From positions 1 through 56,286 of the forward strand of contig JAJPHV010000128.1 in assembly GCA_021325095.1 (NCBI GenBank): a stretch of 56,286 bases of DNA. The letters run 5' to 3'. Made by a program: the position numbers and the translations under genes. The notes under the pieces are model-generated. The model ran no database searches. It was not told the DNA's origin and was given only the letters and a program-made list of their open reading frames with translations. How positions within the stretch are numbered: the first letter of the stretch is position 1; each line of letters opens with the position of its first letter. This stretch comes from Chloroflexota bacterium. Lineage in GTDB: Bacteria > Chloroflexota > Anaerolineae > Aggregatilineales > UBA2796. Shown piece after piece: positions 1 through 10,900 of the stretch.

Positions 1-605
1 ATGCCCACGATCTCGCCGAAGTACCAGCGCGCCAGGTACATGAAGTGCGAGCCGATGTCGGCCACCGCGCCCGCCCCGGATCTGCCTACGTCGAAGCGCG
101 AATTGTAGTCGCCATTGCGCCCGTAACCCGTGTAGTAGCGCATATTGAGGTGATAGGGCTGGCCGATATAGCCACCGTCAATCAGTTCCTTAAGATAGCG
201 CGCCGTTGGCATGAAGCGGTAGGTGAAGGGTGTCATGTGCTTGACCCCCTTTTTCGCCGCCAGATCGGCCATGCTCTTCGCTTGCGCATAGGTGAGGCCC
301 AACGGCTTTTCGCACAGGACATGCAGCCCGGCTTCCAGCGCCCGCATCGTGATCGGGTAATGGGTGTCGTTGAGCGTCGAAACGATGATGGCGTTGATCA
401 GCCCACTGTCGATCATTGCGCCGTAATCGGTGAAGACGTGCGGAATGTTCCAGCGCCCGGCCACGCGCTGTGTGTTCTCGCGGTTCCGTCCGCAAATGGC
501 GGTGATCTGCCCCAGCGGGTGATCTTTCAGCGCGGGCAGGTACATGGCGTCGGCCCACCAGCTTGTCCCGACCAGGCCGACGGACACGGGTTTGAGGGTT
601 GACAT
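1..605 (-). CDS. Gfo/Idh/MocA family NAD(P)-dependent oxidoreductase (3' end cut by window edge)
   Basis: The reading frame opens at an ATG (605-603) and stays open to the window edge, giving about 201 residues of a protein normally 330-400 long, so the C-terminal part is missing. The N-terminus reads VSVGLVGTSWWADAMY, a Rossmann dinucleotide-binding start, followed by a CEKPLG motif near residue 97, the family signature containing the catalytic-site lysine. The later GAGAVADIGSH segment is the start of the C-terminal alpha/beta domain with its conserved D-IG-H. Family members oxidise or reduce sugars, inositols or related polyols with NAD(P). The substrate cannot be told from this fragment. 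A purine-rich GAGGAAAA lies about 9 bases upstream of the ATG. Confidence 0.93.
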   Translation of the reverse strand, partial: MSTLKPVSVGLVGTSWWADAMYLPALKDHPLGQITAICGRNRENTQRVAGRWNIPHVFTDYGAMIDSGLINAIIVSTLNDTHYPITMRALEAGLHVLCEKPLGLTYAQAKSMADLAAKKGVKHMTPFTYRFMPTARYLKELIDGGYIGQPYHLNMRYYTGYGRNGDYNSRFDVGRSGAGAVADIGSHFMYLARWYFGEIVG

Positions 606-692
606 ATTGTAACGTTTTCCTCGAAGAAATATATTCAGCCAGATAGGGTAAACTAAGTGGCAGCAATGCGCCAGTAGAGGTGACGAATCGGC

Positions 693-1349
693 ATGGATAT
701 GCAACTTCTGAGCGTTAATGTCGGCAAAGAACAGCCGATCAACAACGGTAAGGCGACGGGCACAAGCGGAATATTCAAGATTCCAACGAAAGCGCCGGTG
801 AAGGTGACACGCGATGGGTTGGACGGTGATGTGATCGTCGATGCGGAGAATCACGGCGGCTACGATCAGGCAGTTTACGTGTACGGCAGTCTCGATTACG
901 ACTGGTGGGCCAGCGCACTCGGACGCGAACTTGCGCCGGGGACGTTTGGCGAGAATCTGACCGTCGCTGGGCTGGAAAGCGTGCCCGTTCAGATTGGGGA
1001 TCGGCTCCGCGTCGGGGCGGTGCTGCTGGAAGTGACCGCACCGCGCATCCCGTGTGCGACACTGGCCGCGCGCATGGGTGATCCGACGTTCGTGAAACGC
1101 TTCCGCAAAGCTGAACGGCCCGGCCTATACTGCCGCGTCATCGAGACGGGAACGGTGCAGGTGGACGATCCGGTCAGCTTAGAATCACGTCAGGGGGAGA
1201 CGATCACAATATTGGAGATGTTCCGCTGGTTCTACGCCAGTCGGATCAGCGAAGCGGACCTGCGCCGGATACTGGCCGCGCCAATTGACTTCCGCGCACG
1301 GCGAGATTATGAGGAACGGCTGGCGGCGCTGTTGGCCGAGGCGCGATAA
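693..1349 (+). CDS. MOSC domain-containing protein (YiiM-like)
   Basis: This 218-residue protein contains a MOSC domain, the fold of the molybdenum cofactor sulfurase C-terminus and of YiiM-type proteins that handle N-hydroxylated substrates with the Mo cofactor. Visible hallmarks are the HGG motif (residues 54-56), the GTFGENLT segment (residues 83-90) and the conserved cysteine C121 in RIPCATL, the expected Mo-ligand or sulfur-carrying cysteine. There is no N-terminal beta-barrel (MOSC_N) domain, so it is the short stand-alone form. GAGGTGA at 677-683 sits 9 bases ahead of the ATG; a second in-frame ATG two codons later is an alternative. It is divergent from the oxidoreductase and convergent with the AlaX gene. 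Confidence 0.9.
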   Translation: MDMQLLSVNVGKEQPINNGKATGTSGIFKIPTKAPVKVTRDGLDGDVIVDAENHGGYDQAVYVYGSLDYDWWASALGRELAPGTFGENLTVAGLESVPVQIGDRLRVGAVLLEVTAPRIPCATLAARMGDPTFVKRFRKAERPGLYCRVIETGTVQVDDPVSLESRQGETITILEMFRWFYASRISEADLRRILAAPIDFRARRDYEERLAALLAEAR

Positions 1350-1397
1350 AGTGAGAAACGCCGGCCTACCCCACCCATTGGGCAAGTTGGCGATGGA

Positions 1398-1420
1398 AGG
1401 CCACCATTAGCGCCTGGCCT
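1398..1420. terminator. Possible bidirectional terminator hairpin
   Basis: AGGCCA (1398-1403) and TGGCCT (1415-1420) form a 6-bp stem with an 11-base loop in the 79-base gap between two converging genes. There is no T-run on either side, so this is a weak candidate. Confidence 0.3.
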
Positions 1421-1428
1421 GAGACTGC

Positions 1429-2640
1429 TTAACTGCCGGCGGGCAGCGCTTGTTCAGCCTGGTGTATCGCCTCCGCGAGCTGCGTCACAGTGGCCGGTAC
1501 ACCGCCGCCCTGCGCAAAATTGGGACGCCCGCCGCCGCGCTCTGACCCGATGGCGCTCAGGGCGGTCTTGAGCAGAACAGACATATCGGCCTCGACGTTT
1601 TCAGCGCGGCCAAAGAGCAGTTGCGCCTTCTCGCCCGCGATACCGAGCAGTGCAACCATGCCGGGCTGCGCTGTGAGCTTCTGCGCCAGCAGCTTGACTT
1701 CACCCACCTCACGCCCGTCGAAGACCTGTGTCACGATCCGCCAGTCGCCGCGCGCCGTCGCCTTCTGCAACAGCGTCTGCGCTTCTGATTCGACAAGCTG
1801 TTCGCGCACGGCTTTCAGTTCAGCGCGGAGCGTTTTGTTTTCGTCCTGAACGCGCTTCACGGCATCCGGCAGTTCCCAGTAACCCACCGTCATGTCGGAC
1901 ACAAGACGGTTGATCACGTCGTTCTTGTCCCGGTAGTCACGCAGGGCGCGCCCGCCGCACTTAAATTCCAGGCGTGTCGCTTCGCCCCTGCGCTCGAAGC
2001 GTACAATCTTGATCAACCCGATCTCCCCTGTGCGCGCAACGTGCGTACCACCGCAGGCCGTGATGTCGAAACCGCCGACATCGACCACCCGCACCTTGCC
2101 TTGCACGTCCGGCAGCTTGCGCAGGGCCAACCTCGCCAGTTCGTCGGGTTCCGGGAACCAGGCCCGAACCGCCCGATCTTCCAGCACAATCCGGTTGGCG
2201 AGTTCTTCGACAGCCAGCCACTCGTCCAGCGACAGAGCAGGTCGGTTCACGTCAATGGTCATTTTGTCGGCGCTCATATGGACGCTCAGGGTTTCGGCCT
2301 GCGCCGCCCGGCTCAATGCCTGCGACAGCACGTGCTGCCCGCTGTGGTGCTGCATGTGATCGAGGCGGCGCGCCGCTTCGATCCGGCCCTCGACACGCGC
2401 ATCATTCAGCTTGCCGTCCAGCACGTGCAGCACCGCGCGATCCGTTTCACGGGTTTGCACATCGATCACAGGGACACCGTTGAGCACCCCGGTATCGCTG
2501 GGCTGCCCGCCACCTTCAGGGTAGAAGTAGGTGCGATCCAGCACCAGCGCCGGGCGCTGCTTGTAGGTGGTCTGCTCGACCACGTGCGCGTCAAAGTCGA
2601 GCGTATAGGAGTCGCTGTAGTAGAGGCGTTCAGTAGTCAT
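1429..2640 (-). CDS. Alanyl-tRNA editing protein with DHHA1 domain (AlaX-like)
   Basis: The 403-residue protein matches the editing half of alanyl-tRNA synthetase and the free-standing AlaX proteins that hydrolyse Ser-tRNA(Ala) or Gly-tRNA(Ala). The N-terminal part has the YFYPEGGGQPSD segment (residues 38-49). The zinc-binding HHSGQH motif follows, giving HxxxH at residues 99-103, and the second ligand pair lies in CGGTHV. After a helical linker the C-terminus has the DHHA1 signature GGGRPNFAQGGG. The length fits the long AlaX class that carries DHHA1. I chose the ATG at 2640; a longer reading frame begins at 2685 but its extra 15 residues are encoded over a tandem repeat and look non-native. 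It acts in the cytoplasm in trans as a translation-fidelity factor. Confidence 0.92.
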   Translation of the reverse strand: MTTERLYYSDSYTLDFDAHVVEQTTYKQRPALVLDRTYFYPEGGGQPSDTGVLNGVPVIDVQTRETDRAVLHVLDGKLNDARVEGRIEAARRLDHMQHHSGQHVLSQALSRAAQAETLSVHMSADKMTIDVNRPALSLDEWLAVEELANRIVLEDRAVRAWFPEPDELARLALRKLPDVQGKVRVVDVGGFDITACGGTHVARTGEIGLIKIVRFERRGEATRLEFKCGGRALRDYRDKNDVINRLVSDMTVGYWELPDAVKRVQDENKTLRAELKAVREQLVESEAQTLLQKATARGDWRIVTQVFDGREVGEVKLLAQKLTAQPGMVALLGIAGEKAQLLFGRAENVEADMSVLLKTALSAIGSERGGGRPNFAQGGGVPATVTQLAEAIHQAEQALPAGS

Positions 2641-2660
2641 CGGGTCTTCAATTTCTCGGT

Positions 2661-2696
2661 TTGTCAATCGGGATCGAATTGTCAATCGGGATCGAA
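2661..2696. repeat. Tandem duplication, 2 x 18 bp
   Basis: The 18-mer TTGTCAATCGGGATCGAA is repeated exactly twice, head to tail, at 2661-2678 and 2679-2696, just upstream of the AlaX start. It lies in the untranslated leader if the 2640 start is right. Confidence 0.9.
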
Positions 2697-2822
2697 ACAG
2701 ACACTATCCCATGCGCCGGTGCGTTCAAGAGCGCGAGCGTGTTCATGGCAGTACCGTGCGGTATCAATTTTATCTGTTTGCCGGTGGCCCGGCTACTTTG
2801 TCATACAGGGGCAGCAGACGTC

Positions 2823-4400
2823 TCAGCGCATCGTGCGCCGCCACTGATCCTTGAACTGGACGTTGCTCAGGTCTTGCGCGTCGAGGAAGTCCATCAGCAG
2901 CCGGTTGAACTTGGCGGTGATCTCCAGCATGGGGAAATGCCGCAGGTCAGGCTCGACGAAGGCCAGCAGATGCCCCGCCGGTTTGCCCTTTGCAATACGC
3001 ATGATTAACTCATCGGAAGGCGCGGGCAGCAGCGGATCGTCTTTGCCGTGCAGAAGCAAGGTCGGGGAAGGGAGCTTGTGCAATTCGACGGCCAGGTTGA
3101 CACCGGCAAAGGACTGCGCGCTTTTCGTGACGGCGGCCTCGTCGGTCTTCTCCACCTCGGCGCGCAGTTTGTCCAGGTCGGGCGCATCGCGCTCGACGTG
3201 TTTGCTCAACAGCGCTGCGGGCTTGACCCCCGTCAGGATCGACAGGAGCGGGTTGGCCTCGGCAGGTTTGGTTGCCGGGCCGGGTGCTGCAGGCGCAGAC
3301 AGCGGCCCGGTGGGCTTGGTCAGAATCGGTGTGGCAATGCTGGTCGGCAGCGCAGGCGCACCGGGCGGAACCGGAGCGGCTTGTGTGGGCGCGGACGCAC
3401 TCGTTCCAGCAGTGGTGGCGGTGTTCCTGGCCTGAAGGCGGGCCAGTATTTCTTCCGGCGTGTCCCCTAACCCCCGAAACGGGTTGCGTGGAATGGTATC
3501 CGCCGCACTGTTGGAACTGGCGGGTATCGGCGAGTTGTTGGCATTAGCGGGCTGGCCGGTTTCTGCTGGGGCAGGGGTGGGGGGAGTCGGGGTTGCATTA
3601 CCGGACGGCGCAGCGGCGTTTGAGGTCGGCGTGGCGGGTGCTGGCTGGGCGGTGTTGCCGGGAGCGGGCGACGGCGTGGCAGGTTGGGCAGCCGCAGGCT
3701 TTAAAGGTACGGAGCCGCCGGTGGCCGCATTGGGCACGGCTGACGGCGTTGTCGCGGCAGCGGGTACGGGCACGGCTGGCGTCGCAGGCGCGCCAGACGG
3801 AGCAGCTTGGACAGATGAAGCAGGCGCGGCATTAGCCGGCGTGGAATTGCCCGAAGCCGGGGCGGCCGCAGCAGCCGGCGCAGGCACGGCAGCAGGTGTA
3901 GCGGGTGCAGTGGTCGTCGGAGTAGCGGCGCCTGGAGCGGACGTAACCGACACCGGCGCAGCCGTTACCGCCGGAGCAGGCGCAGGCGCTGGTGCTGTGG
4001 CGGTGGCTACCGGGAGGTTGTCCAGCCCACCCATGTCGAACAGCGGGGCACTGATCAACGCGACGCGAGGGGCGCGATCCGGGTACTGGCTGGCGTAGCG
4101 CAGGCAGATAGCCGCCCCCAGCGAATGCCCGACAAGCGCCGCCTTGCTAATGCCCAGTTTCTCCATGAAGTCATTCAGCAGCTTGACCTGACTTTTGAAG
4201 TCGTAACGGGAAGCATCCTTGCCAGAGTCGCCAAACCCCCACAGGTCGAGCGCGTAGGTACGATACTTCATGCTCAACTGCTGCATCGTGGGAACCCAGT
4301 AGCGCCACGAGCCAAGCCAGCCGTGCACAAAGATGACCGGACGGCCCCGGCCCAGCACTTCATAATGGACTAGGTCGTTTTCAATCGTGATGGCGCTCAT
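2823..4400 (-). CDS. Alpha/beta hydrolase with a ~250-residue Pro/Ala/Thr/Ser-rich insert
   Basis: The 525-residue protein is an alpha/beta hydrolase split by a low-complexity segment. Residues 1-130 hold the N-terminal core: VIFVHGWLG (oxyanion HG at 26-27), DLWGFGDSG and the nucleophile elbow GHSLG with S93. Residues about 132-382 are almost only P, A, T, S, G, V and N with no predicted fold. Residues 383-525 return to the core, with the catalytic acid in LLHGKDDPLLP (D454 or D455) and the catalytic histidine H488 in DLRHFPM. The insert sits where the lid or cap domain normally lies between strands 6 and 7. No signal peptide is visible, so a cytoplasmic location is likely. The reaction cannot be given beyond ester, amide or related hydrolysis. 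Confidence 0.88.
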   Translation of the reverse strand: MSAITIENDLVHYEVLGRGRPVIFVHGWLGSWRYWVPTMQQLSMKYRTYALDLWGFGDSGKDASRYDFKSQVKLLNDFMEKLGISKAALVGHSLGAAICLRYASQYPDRAPRVALISAPLFDMGGLDNLPVATATAPAPAPAPAVTAAPVSVTSAPGAATPTTTAPATPAAVPAPAAAAAPASGNSTPANAAPASSVQAAPSGAPATPAVPVPAAATTPSAVPNAATGGSVPLKPAAAQPATPSPAPGNTAQPAPATPTSNAAAPSGNATPTPPTPAPAETGQPANANNSPIPASSNSAADTIPRNPFRGLGDTPEEILARLQARNTATTAGTSASAPTQAAPVPPGAPALPTSIATPILTKPTGPLSAPAAPGPATKPAEANPLLSILTGVKPAALLSKHVERDAPDLDKLRAEVEKTDEAAVTKSAQSFAGVNLAVELHKLPSPTLLLHGKDDPLLPAPSDELIMRIAKGKPAGHLLAFVEPDLRHFPMLEITAKFNRLLMDFLDAQDLSNVQFKDQWRRTMR

Positions 4401-4513
4401 CGGCGTTTCCGCATCGTGGCTGGCAATCTATCGAATGGTCATACTGGTCGTTTATACTTCGGACACGGCCAAACTGCAACGTAACCTGGACACTCGTGTA
4501 GCCGAGCAGAATC

Positions 4514-4897
4514 TCAGGCGCTTTTCTCGAAACGTTTCAGGATTTCGCCGACGCGAGTGGCAAGCTCGACAGGGGCAAATGGCTTCAGGATGTAATCGTA
4601 AGCGCCCGCATCCAGGCCCGTATCGATCTCCGATTCCTGGCCCTTGGCCGACAAAAACACCACCGGAATGTCCTTCACCGAGTCGATCTTCTTCAGGGCT
4701 TTGCAGGCTTCATAGCCGGTCATGCGCGGCATACGCACGTCCATCACGATCAGATCGGGCATGACCTGCGGAGCCAGCTCGACAGCCTCCGCGCCATTGG
4801 CTGCTTTGAAAACTTGGTGCCCGGCGTAGGCGGTCAGCGTGAATTCGATCAGTTCGCGGATGTCGCGTTCGTCCTCGGCAATCAGAATTTTAGCCAT
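4514..4897 (-). CDS. Single-domain response regulator (CheY-like receiver)
   Basis: A stand-alone receiver of 127 residues, with the acidic pocket in ILIAEDERD, the phosphoacceptor aspartate in LIVMDVRMP and the switch lysine in ILKPFAP. No output domain follows, so it acts through protein contact or as a phosphorelay intermediate. It lies 51 bases downstream of the giant histidine kinase on the same strand and is the obvious phosphorylation partner. The start is decided by the ribosome-binding site: AAAAGGTGA overlaps a GTG two codons upstream, so the ATG at 4897 is preferred over the GTG at 4903. Confidence 0.92.
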   Translation of the reverse strand: MAKILIAEDERDIRELIEFTLTAYAGHQVFKAANGAEAVELAPQVMPDLIVMDVRMPRMTGYEACKALKKIDSVKDIPVVFLSAKGQESEIDTGLDAGAYDYILKPFAPVELATRVGEILKRFEKSA

Positions 4898-4948
4898 GTT
4901 CACCTTTTACGATTATGACAGATTGATAACAAGTTGCCCGATGATGGG

Positions 4949-7900
4949 TTACTCCGTCGTGACCGACTCGGCAGCAAAGACCGGGATACGCACGTAGAAC
5001 GTCGTGCCTTTGCCCGGTTCGCTTTCCAGCCAGATTTCTCCATTGTGCATGGTGACGTACTCTTTGACAATGGACAAACCCAGACCGGTGCCCGACGTTT
5101 CCATGACGATACTCTGCTCCTCGTCGCGGTAGAAGCGATTCCAGATGCGGTCTTGCTTTTCCTTCGCAATGCCGACGCCGGTGTCTGCGATGCTGATCAC
5201 GACTGAGGACCCTTCCGACCTGGCCGTCACCGTGATCGTGCCGCCTGGATAGGTGTAGCTGAAAGCATTGTCCAGGATGTTGTTCAGAATCTGCGTCATC
5301 TTGTCAAAGTCGGCGCGGATTTGCGGCAGGTCTTCGGGAACGTCAGTGATCAGCTTGATGTCTTTGTGTTCGTTCTCGATGCGCCCCTCGACGTGCGCCA
5401 GACTGGTGCTGATGATCTCCACAACATCCGTTGCCAGCAGGTTCAGCCGGATCACGCCGCGATCCACCCGCGAGATGTCCAGCAGTTCGTTGACGAGCGT
5501 GGACAGGCGGTCTGCGTTGGTCTTGATGGTGGACAGGAAGCGCTGCTGCTGCTCCGTGATCTCGCCTGCTGCGCCGAGCAGCAGCAGGTCGGCATAGCCC
5601 TTGATCGAGGTCATGGGCGTGCGCAGTTCGTGGCTGACTGTCGCCACGAATTCGGATTTCATGCGGTCCACTTCGATTTCGCGTGTGATGTCACGGAACA
5701 CGGACACCGTGCCGAGGAACTGGTCGCCCATGTTCACCGGCGACAGGATGACGCTGACAAAGCGTTCGTTGTCCAGGTGCAGTTGCACTTCCACATCGTC
5801 GCCGGGCTTGTAGGAGGTCGGGTCGGCCATCCAGTTCTGGATAGCGTCGAGCCAGCTCGTGCCGCCGCTGGATGCATACAACCCGGCCAGTGCGCTGATG
5901 TGGCTGCCGATCACCTGGTCGCGCGGCAAACCCAGAATACGCGAGGCCGCACCGTTGAATTGCACGATGTCGCCGCTCTGGTCGGCCACCATCACGCCAT
6001 CCGCGATGGATTCGACGATAGCAGCGTTCTTGGTCGCGTCCACCTGCTCGCGGCGCACCATCGCGCCCAGGCGTTCAGCCTGTTCGCGGATCAGTCCGTA
6101 CAGTTCGGCGTTGTTCATGGCGCTTGCCACCTGGTTGGCCGCTGCCGAAACGAGGCGCAACTGCGCTTCGTTGAAATGGTCAACCTTGCGGCTGTAGAGC
6201 ATGACAACGCCCAGGATGTCTTCATTGGCTTCCAGCAGCGCGGCGATGGCCGAACGCGGCTCGTCATCCGACTCGCTGACGCGCAGCCAGCGCGGATCGT
6301 TCTGCACGTCGCGGACGATCACCGACTGCTGCGACTGGATCACCCATCCGGCCAGCCCTTCGTGCTGGCTAAAGGCCAGAGTCCGCTCTTTCTCGCGTTC
6401 GGGCAGGTTGAGCGTGGCCCGGTAAATCAGGTTGTCGGAGATCGAGTCGATCCCCAGGATCGCGCCCATGTCGGCGTCCACCGACTGCGCCATCATTTCC
6501 AGGGCGCGGTTCAGCACCATGTCCATGTCCAGGCTGGACGTCAGCCCCGTCGTGATGCGGTACAGGAAGTCGATGCGGTCACGCTCATGCTGCAACTCTT
6601 CTGTGCGCTGGCGAACCGCCTCTTCCAGTTCCGCCGTGAAGCGCCGGGTACGCGCAAACAGCCGCGAGTTCTGGATCGAGACTGCGATCTGCGCGCCGAC
6701 GGTGGACATGATGCGCTGGTCATCGAGCGTGAAGGCGCGTGAGTTTTGCTCGTCGCTAACCACCAGCGCGCCAACCACTTCGTCGCTGGCGATCATCGGC
6801 ACGCCCAGGAAGCAGCGCGCACGGGTGATCTGCAACTTGATGTTCAGGTTGCGCAGCACCTCGTCCATTTCGTCGCCCGCCAGGAATTGAGCCATGCGGC
6901 GCTTGAGAACAAACGACACTTCGTCGTCGCCGAGCGGGTGGCTGGCGATCTCAATGGGCTGGTTTTCCCTGATGGCAACCGGGTAGCTGACGGTCTGCTT
7001 ATCTTCGCTCAACAGCGCCATCAGCAGCGATTGGGCTTTGATCAGCGAGGGCAGCCGCGAGCGCACCACCTTGAAGATTTGCTCTTCTTCAATGCTGGAT
7101 GAGAGCGCTGTAGACAATTCGTTGATGACGAACAATTCTTCGAGCTTGGAGGCCGTTTCGGCCTGCAAGCGGGCGTTATCGATGGAAACGGCGGCCTGCG
7201 AGGCCAGCGTGCGCGCCAGCCGGATCTCCGTCGAGGTGAAATGCCGCTTGGGATCCGAGGTCTGAATCTCGATCAGGCCAATGGACTGTTCGCGGACGAC
7301 CATCGGCAGAATGACGCGGCTGTGCATCCCCTTGCTTTCGAGCAGTGCCTTTTCAGCAGCCGAAAGCTCCGGGTCGCCCTCGTGCAGCGTGATCGCCAGG
7401 CGGTTTTCCAGCGCGCGCTGGCGGGCTGGGTAGTCGGCCAGGTGGTAGGCTGTATCCGGCGGGTCGGTAGGCCGTGATGGATCGCCGCTGAAGTCAAAGG
7501 CGATGATCAGGCGGTTCTCGACGTTATCCCAGTATGAAATGGTGCAGCCGTCAACCAGCAGCGAGTAGGTCATCTGGCGCGCCGTGTTTTCCAGCACGGC
7601 CCGCAGGTCGAGCGTCTCCGAAATGGACTGCGTAGCCTCGAACAGCGTTTCGAGTTCGCGGGTACGCACGACAGACTGCTCGAACAGGCTGGCGTTCTGG
7701 ACAGCAATGGCCGACTGGGCCGCAATCGTCTGCGCCAGTTCGATCTGTTCGGGCGTGAACTCGCGTGCTTGGCGGATCGAGTCCAGGCCCAGGCTGCCGA
7801 TGACCTGCCCGCCAACCACCAGCGGCACAATCAGCATCGAGATGATCCCGCGCTCCATCAACAGGTCGCGGATGTAGGCCATCTCCGGGTCGGTGCGGGC

Positions 7901-10900
7901 ATCACGGACGATGACCGGTTGCAGCGTCCGGCGCATTCGTTCCATCGCCGGGTTGTTGTCCAGTGAAATATAAATGCCTTCGGGCGGGCTGTCACCCTGG
8001 CGGGGGTATTCGACCACCAGGCGGCCCCGGTTCAGCTCGCGCTCGAAGAGGAATGCCCCGCCGCGATCCATGCCCAGCATCTCGCACATCTCGCGCAGCG
8101 TGACCTCGAAGGCGTTCTCGATGTCCAGCGATTGTGCCAGCGCATCGGAGACGCGGTTGAGGAGCGCCAGACGCTGCGCCTGTTGGTCAAGACGGCGAGC
8201 GCGGTCAGCGGCTTCGCGGTAAAGCCGGGTGTTTTCCTCGGCTGCGCGGGTTGTTTCCTGGAACAACTGCGCGTTTTCGAGCGCGATGGCGGCCTGGTTG
8301 GCAAAGGTCAGCGCAAGCTGCTCCATCGTCGGGTCGTAGTAACCGACCTCTGCCTTTTCCAGCACAAGCAAGCCAGCCAGGTTGCCCTTCGAGACGAGCG
8401 ATACGCCCAGCCACGAACGTGTGGGGCGATCCGGAGTCACCGGGAAGCGCGGGTCTTGCGTGATGTCGGGGATGTTCAACACCTGCCCCCGCGAAGCGAT
8501 CTCGCGGAAAAGTTCAGAGTCGGCAATTTCGGCTTCGATTCCGATCAGGCTGTCCGGATCGGCGTAGCCGCGCGCGGCACGAATGACCAGCTTGTTGCCC
8601 TGGCGCTGCCAGAGCGTGGCACTGTCAAAGCTCAAGATACGGCCCACCTGATCGATCAACAGCTTGACCACCGCTTCCGGTTCCAGGGTAGCCGTCAGGC
8701 GGCCCGACACTTCGGTGAGCACGCTCAATTGCTGGGCGCGGGTTTCGACGTCCGCTTCGAGTGCGGCACGGGCGGTGATGTCTTCGACCAGGAGCACGAT
8801 ACCGCTGACACTCGCCCCTTCCAGCAGCGGGTAGACGTAGTAGTTGCGGCTGCTGCGGCGTCCGTGCTCATCGACTTCCTGGATGCCATAGCGCGACTCG
8901 GGCTGGCCGGATTTAAGTACACTCTCCACCGAGTAACGCAAGAAATCGGCGTAGCGGGGTTGGTAATCAAACAACTTCTGCCCAACGGCATCCTCTGTCC
9001 AGCCATAATTGCGCCGCATGAATGCATTGACGGTACGAATGTGCGTCTCCCGATCCAGCACGACGATGCCCTGCTGGATGGACTGGACGATGGCTTCGTT
9101 GAAGGACTGAAGGCCCAGCGTTTCCTGGTAAAGCCGGGCGTTTTCAAGCGCAATGGCGGCCTGGACGGCGAAGGCCGACGCCTCTTCGATGTCGGCGTCG
9201 CTGAACGGCTGATCCGGATCGGTTTCGACCAGCACCAGCGACCCGATAGCCCGATCTTCACGCATCAGCGGCACAGCCAGAATGCCTTTGGCGGTCAGCC
9301 CTTCCAGGGCCACTTTGAATCGACTGTCCGGCCTGTCCACATCGTTGACATAGAGGGCCTGACGTTCGCGGATGACTGCGGCGGCGATCATGGACGGCTC
9401 GCTCATGGAGCGGCGCAGCCCGACAAAGTTTTCGGAAAGCGGGCCGCGTCCTGCCAGACCCACCAGTTCGTTGCCTTCGACCAGCCAGATGTACGCGCCT
9501 TCGACTCCGAGGATGCTGATCGATTCCTCGCAGATCGTCTCCAGCACGCTGGACATGTCGAGCATGGCGTTGACCGACTGGCCGACGCGGCTGAGAGCTG
9601 CCGAGAAGCGCTCGCGGTCAATGGCCTGCTGGAACAGCCGCGCATTTTCGATGGCGATGGCCGTCAGGTTTGCCATACGCGCGACCAGCGGCAGTTGTTC
9701 CTCGAAACCGAAGGCGTGTGCCAGTTCGCTGCCCATGTGCAGCGCGCCCGCGACCCGGCCACCGGCCACCAGCGGAACAATCATTGAAGTGCGTTCGCCG
9801 CTGTCCCGCCAGGCGCGCAGGTCTTCGTACTCGGCTTCGTCTTCCGTCAGGTGGTAGACCCTGGGTGTGGCGTCGCGGTAGGCCAGCCCAACAGCCGTTT
9901 TCTCAATCGCAGTGGACTCGCCCGGTTGAATCTGGATGTCGCCACGCAGATCAATGTTGACGCGCAAGCCCTCGAATTCGGTTCGGGCGCGATTCAACAA
10001 GGCTACGCTCATGCGCGTGAAGGCCATCATCTGTTGCAGACCGCGCGCTATGCCCTTGATGATCTCGTTAACTTCAAGGGTGGACGAGACGGCTTCCATC
10101 ACCTCGTTGATGCGCGCTTCCTGCTGCGCGGCGCGGATCGTTTCCTGATAAAGCCGCGTGTTCTCGATAGTTGAGGACGCCTGCGCTGCAAACAATTCGA
10201 TGGGACGCATCGAGGCTTCCGTCGGCGCGCTGCCATCGGCAGGTGAGTCCATCGAGATAATGCCGATCAGGGTGCTGCGATCCAGACCGTAGAGCGGCAG
10301 ATAAACCGTATCCAGCGGATGCCAGGGTGCGTTCACGTCGGCAGGCCGCGCTTCGGACGGCTCCGCTTCTGGCGCCCCGGCCATCAGCTTGTTTTCGGTG
10401 ACCAGTGGGTCGTTGTGGCGGATGTAGTACGCCTGCCCAACGCGATACTGGCGGAAGTCGGGGTCGGTCAGGCGCTGGCCCCAGACGATGCCGGGCAGCA
10501 GGTTGGCTTTGAGCCGTTGCGCCTCTTCATCGGAGTACCCGGCGGTGATAGTTTCACGCGGCTCAAGGTTGTGATCGCGCAGCGTGATGGCGACGCGCCC
10601 CCAACCCGCCGCACGAATGCCATCGGCAACGACCTGTAAACGGGTCGGGATGTCCGGCATTCGCTGGATTTCACTGGCGACCAGATGCAACTGCGCCAAG
10701 CGGTCACGTTCGCGGCGGGTCGCCTCGGCTTCAGCCTGATAGGCCTGCACCAACTGGTAGTTCTCGATGGCAAAGGCCGCCTGGTTCGCAAAGATTTCGA
10801 GCGCCTCGACAGTCTGGAGCGTCGGACGCTTGCCGCCGCGCGGGTTATCGACGCTCATCAGGCCGAGCAGTTCCCCGGCGGGGCTGCGCAGTGGAACCAG

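Noticed and set aside
3460..4098. A 212-codon Gly/Ala/Val-rich frame on the plus strand
   Set aside because: It is the complement of the Pro/Ala-rich insert of the hydrolase and owes its openness to that repetitive sequence.
8132..9787. A 551-codon frame on the plus strand
   Set aside because: It is antisense to the giant kinase, whose domains and catalytic motifs are intact. Long antisense frames are expected in GC-rich DNA, and this one shows no family motif or ribosome-binding site. The same applies to 5321-6742 and 12734-14071.
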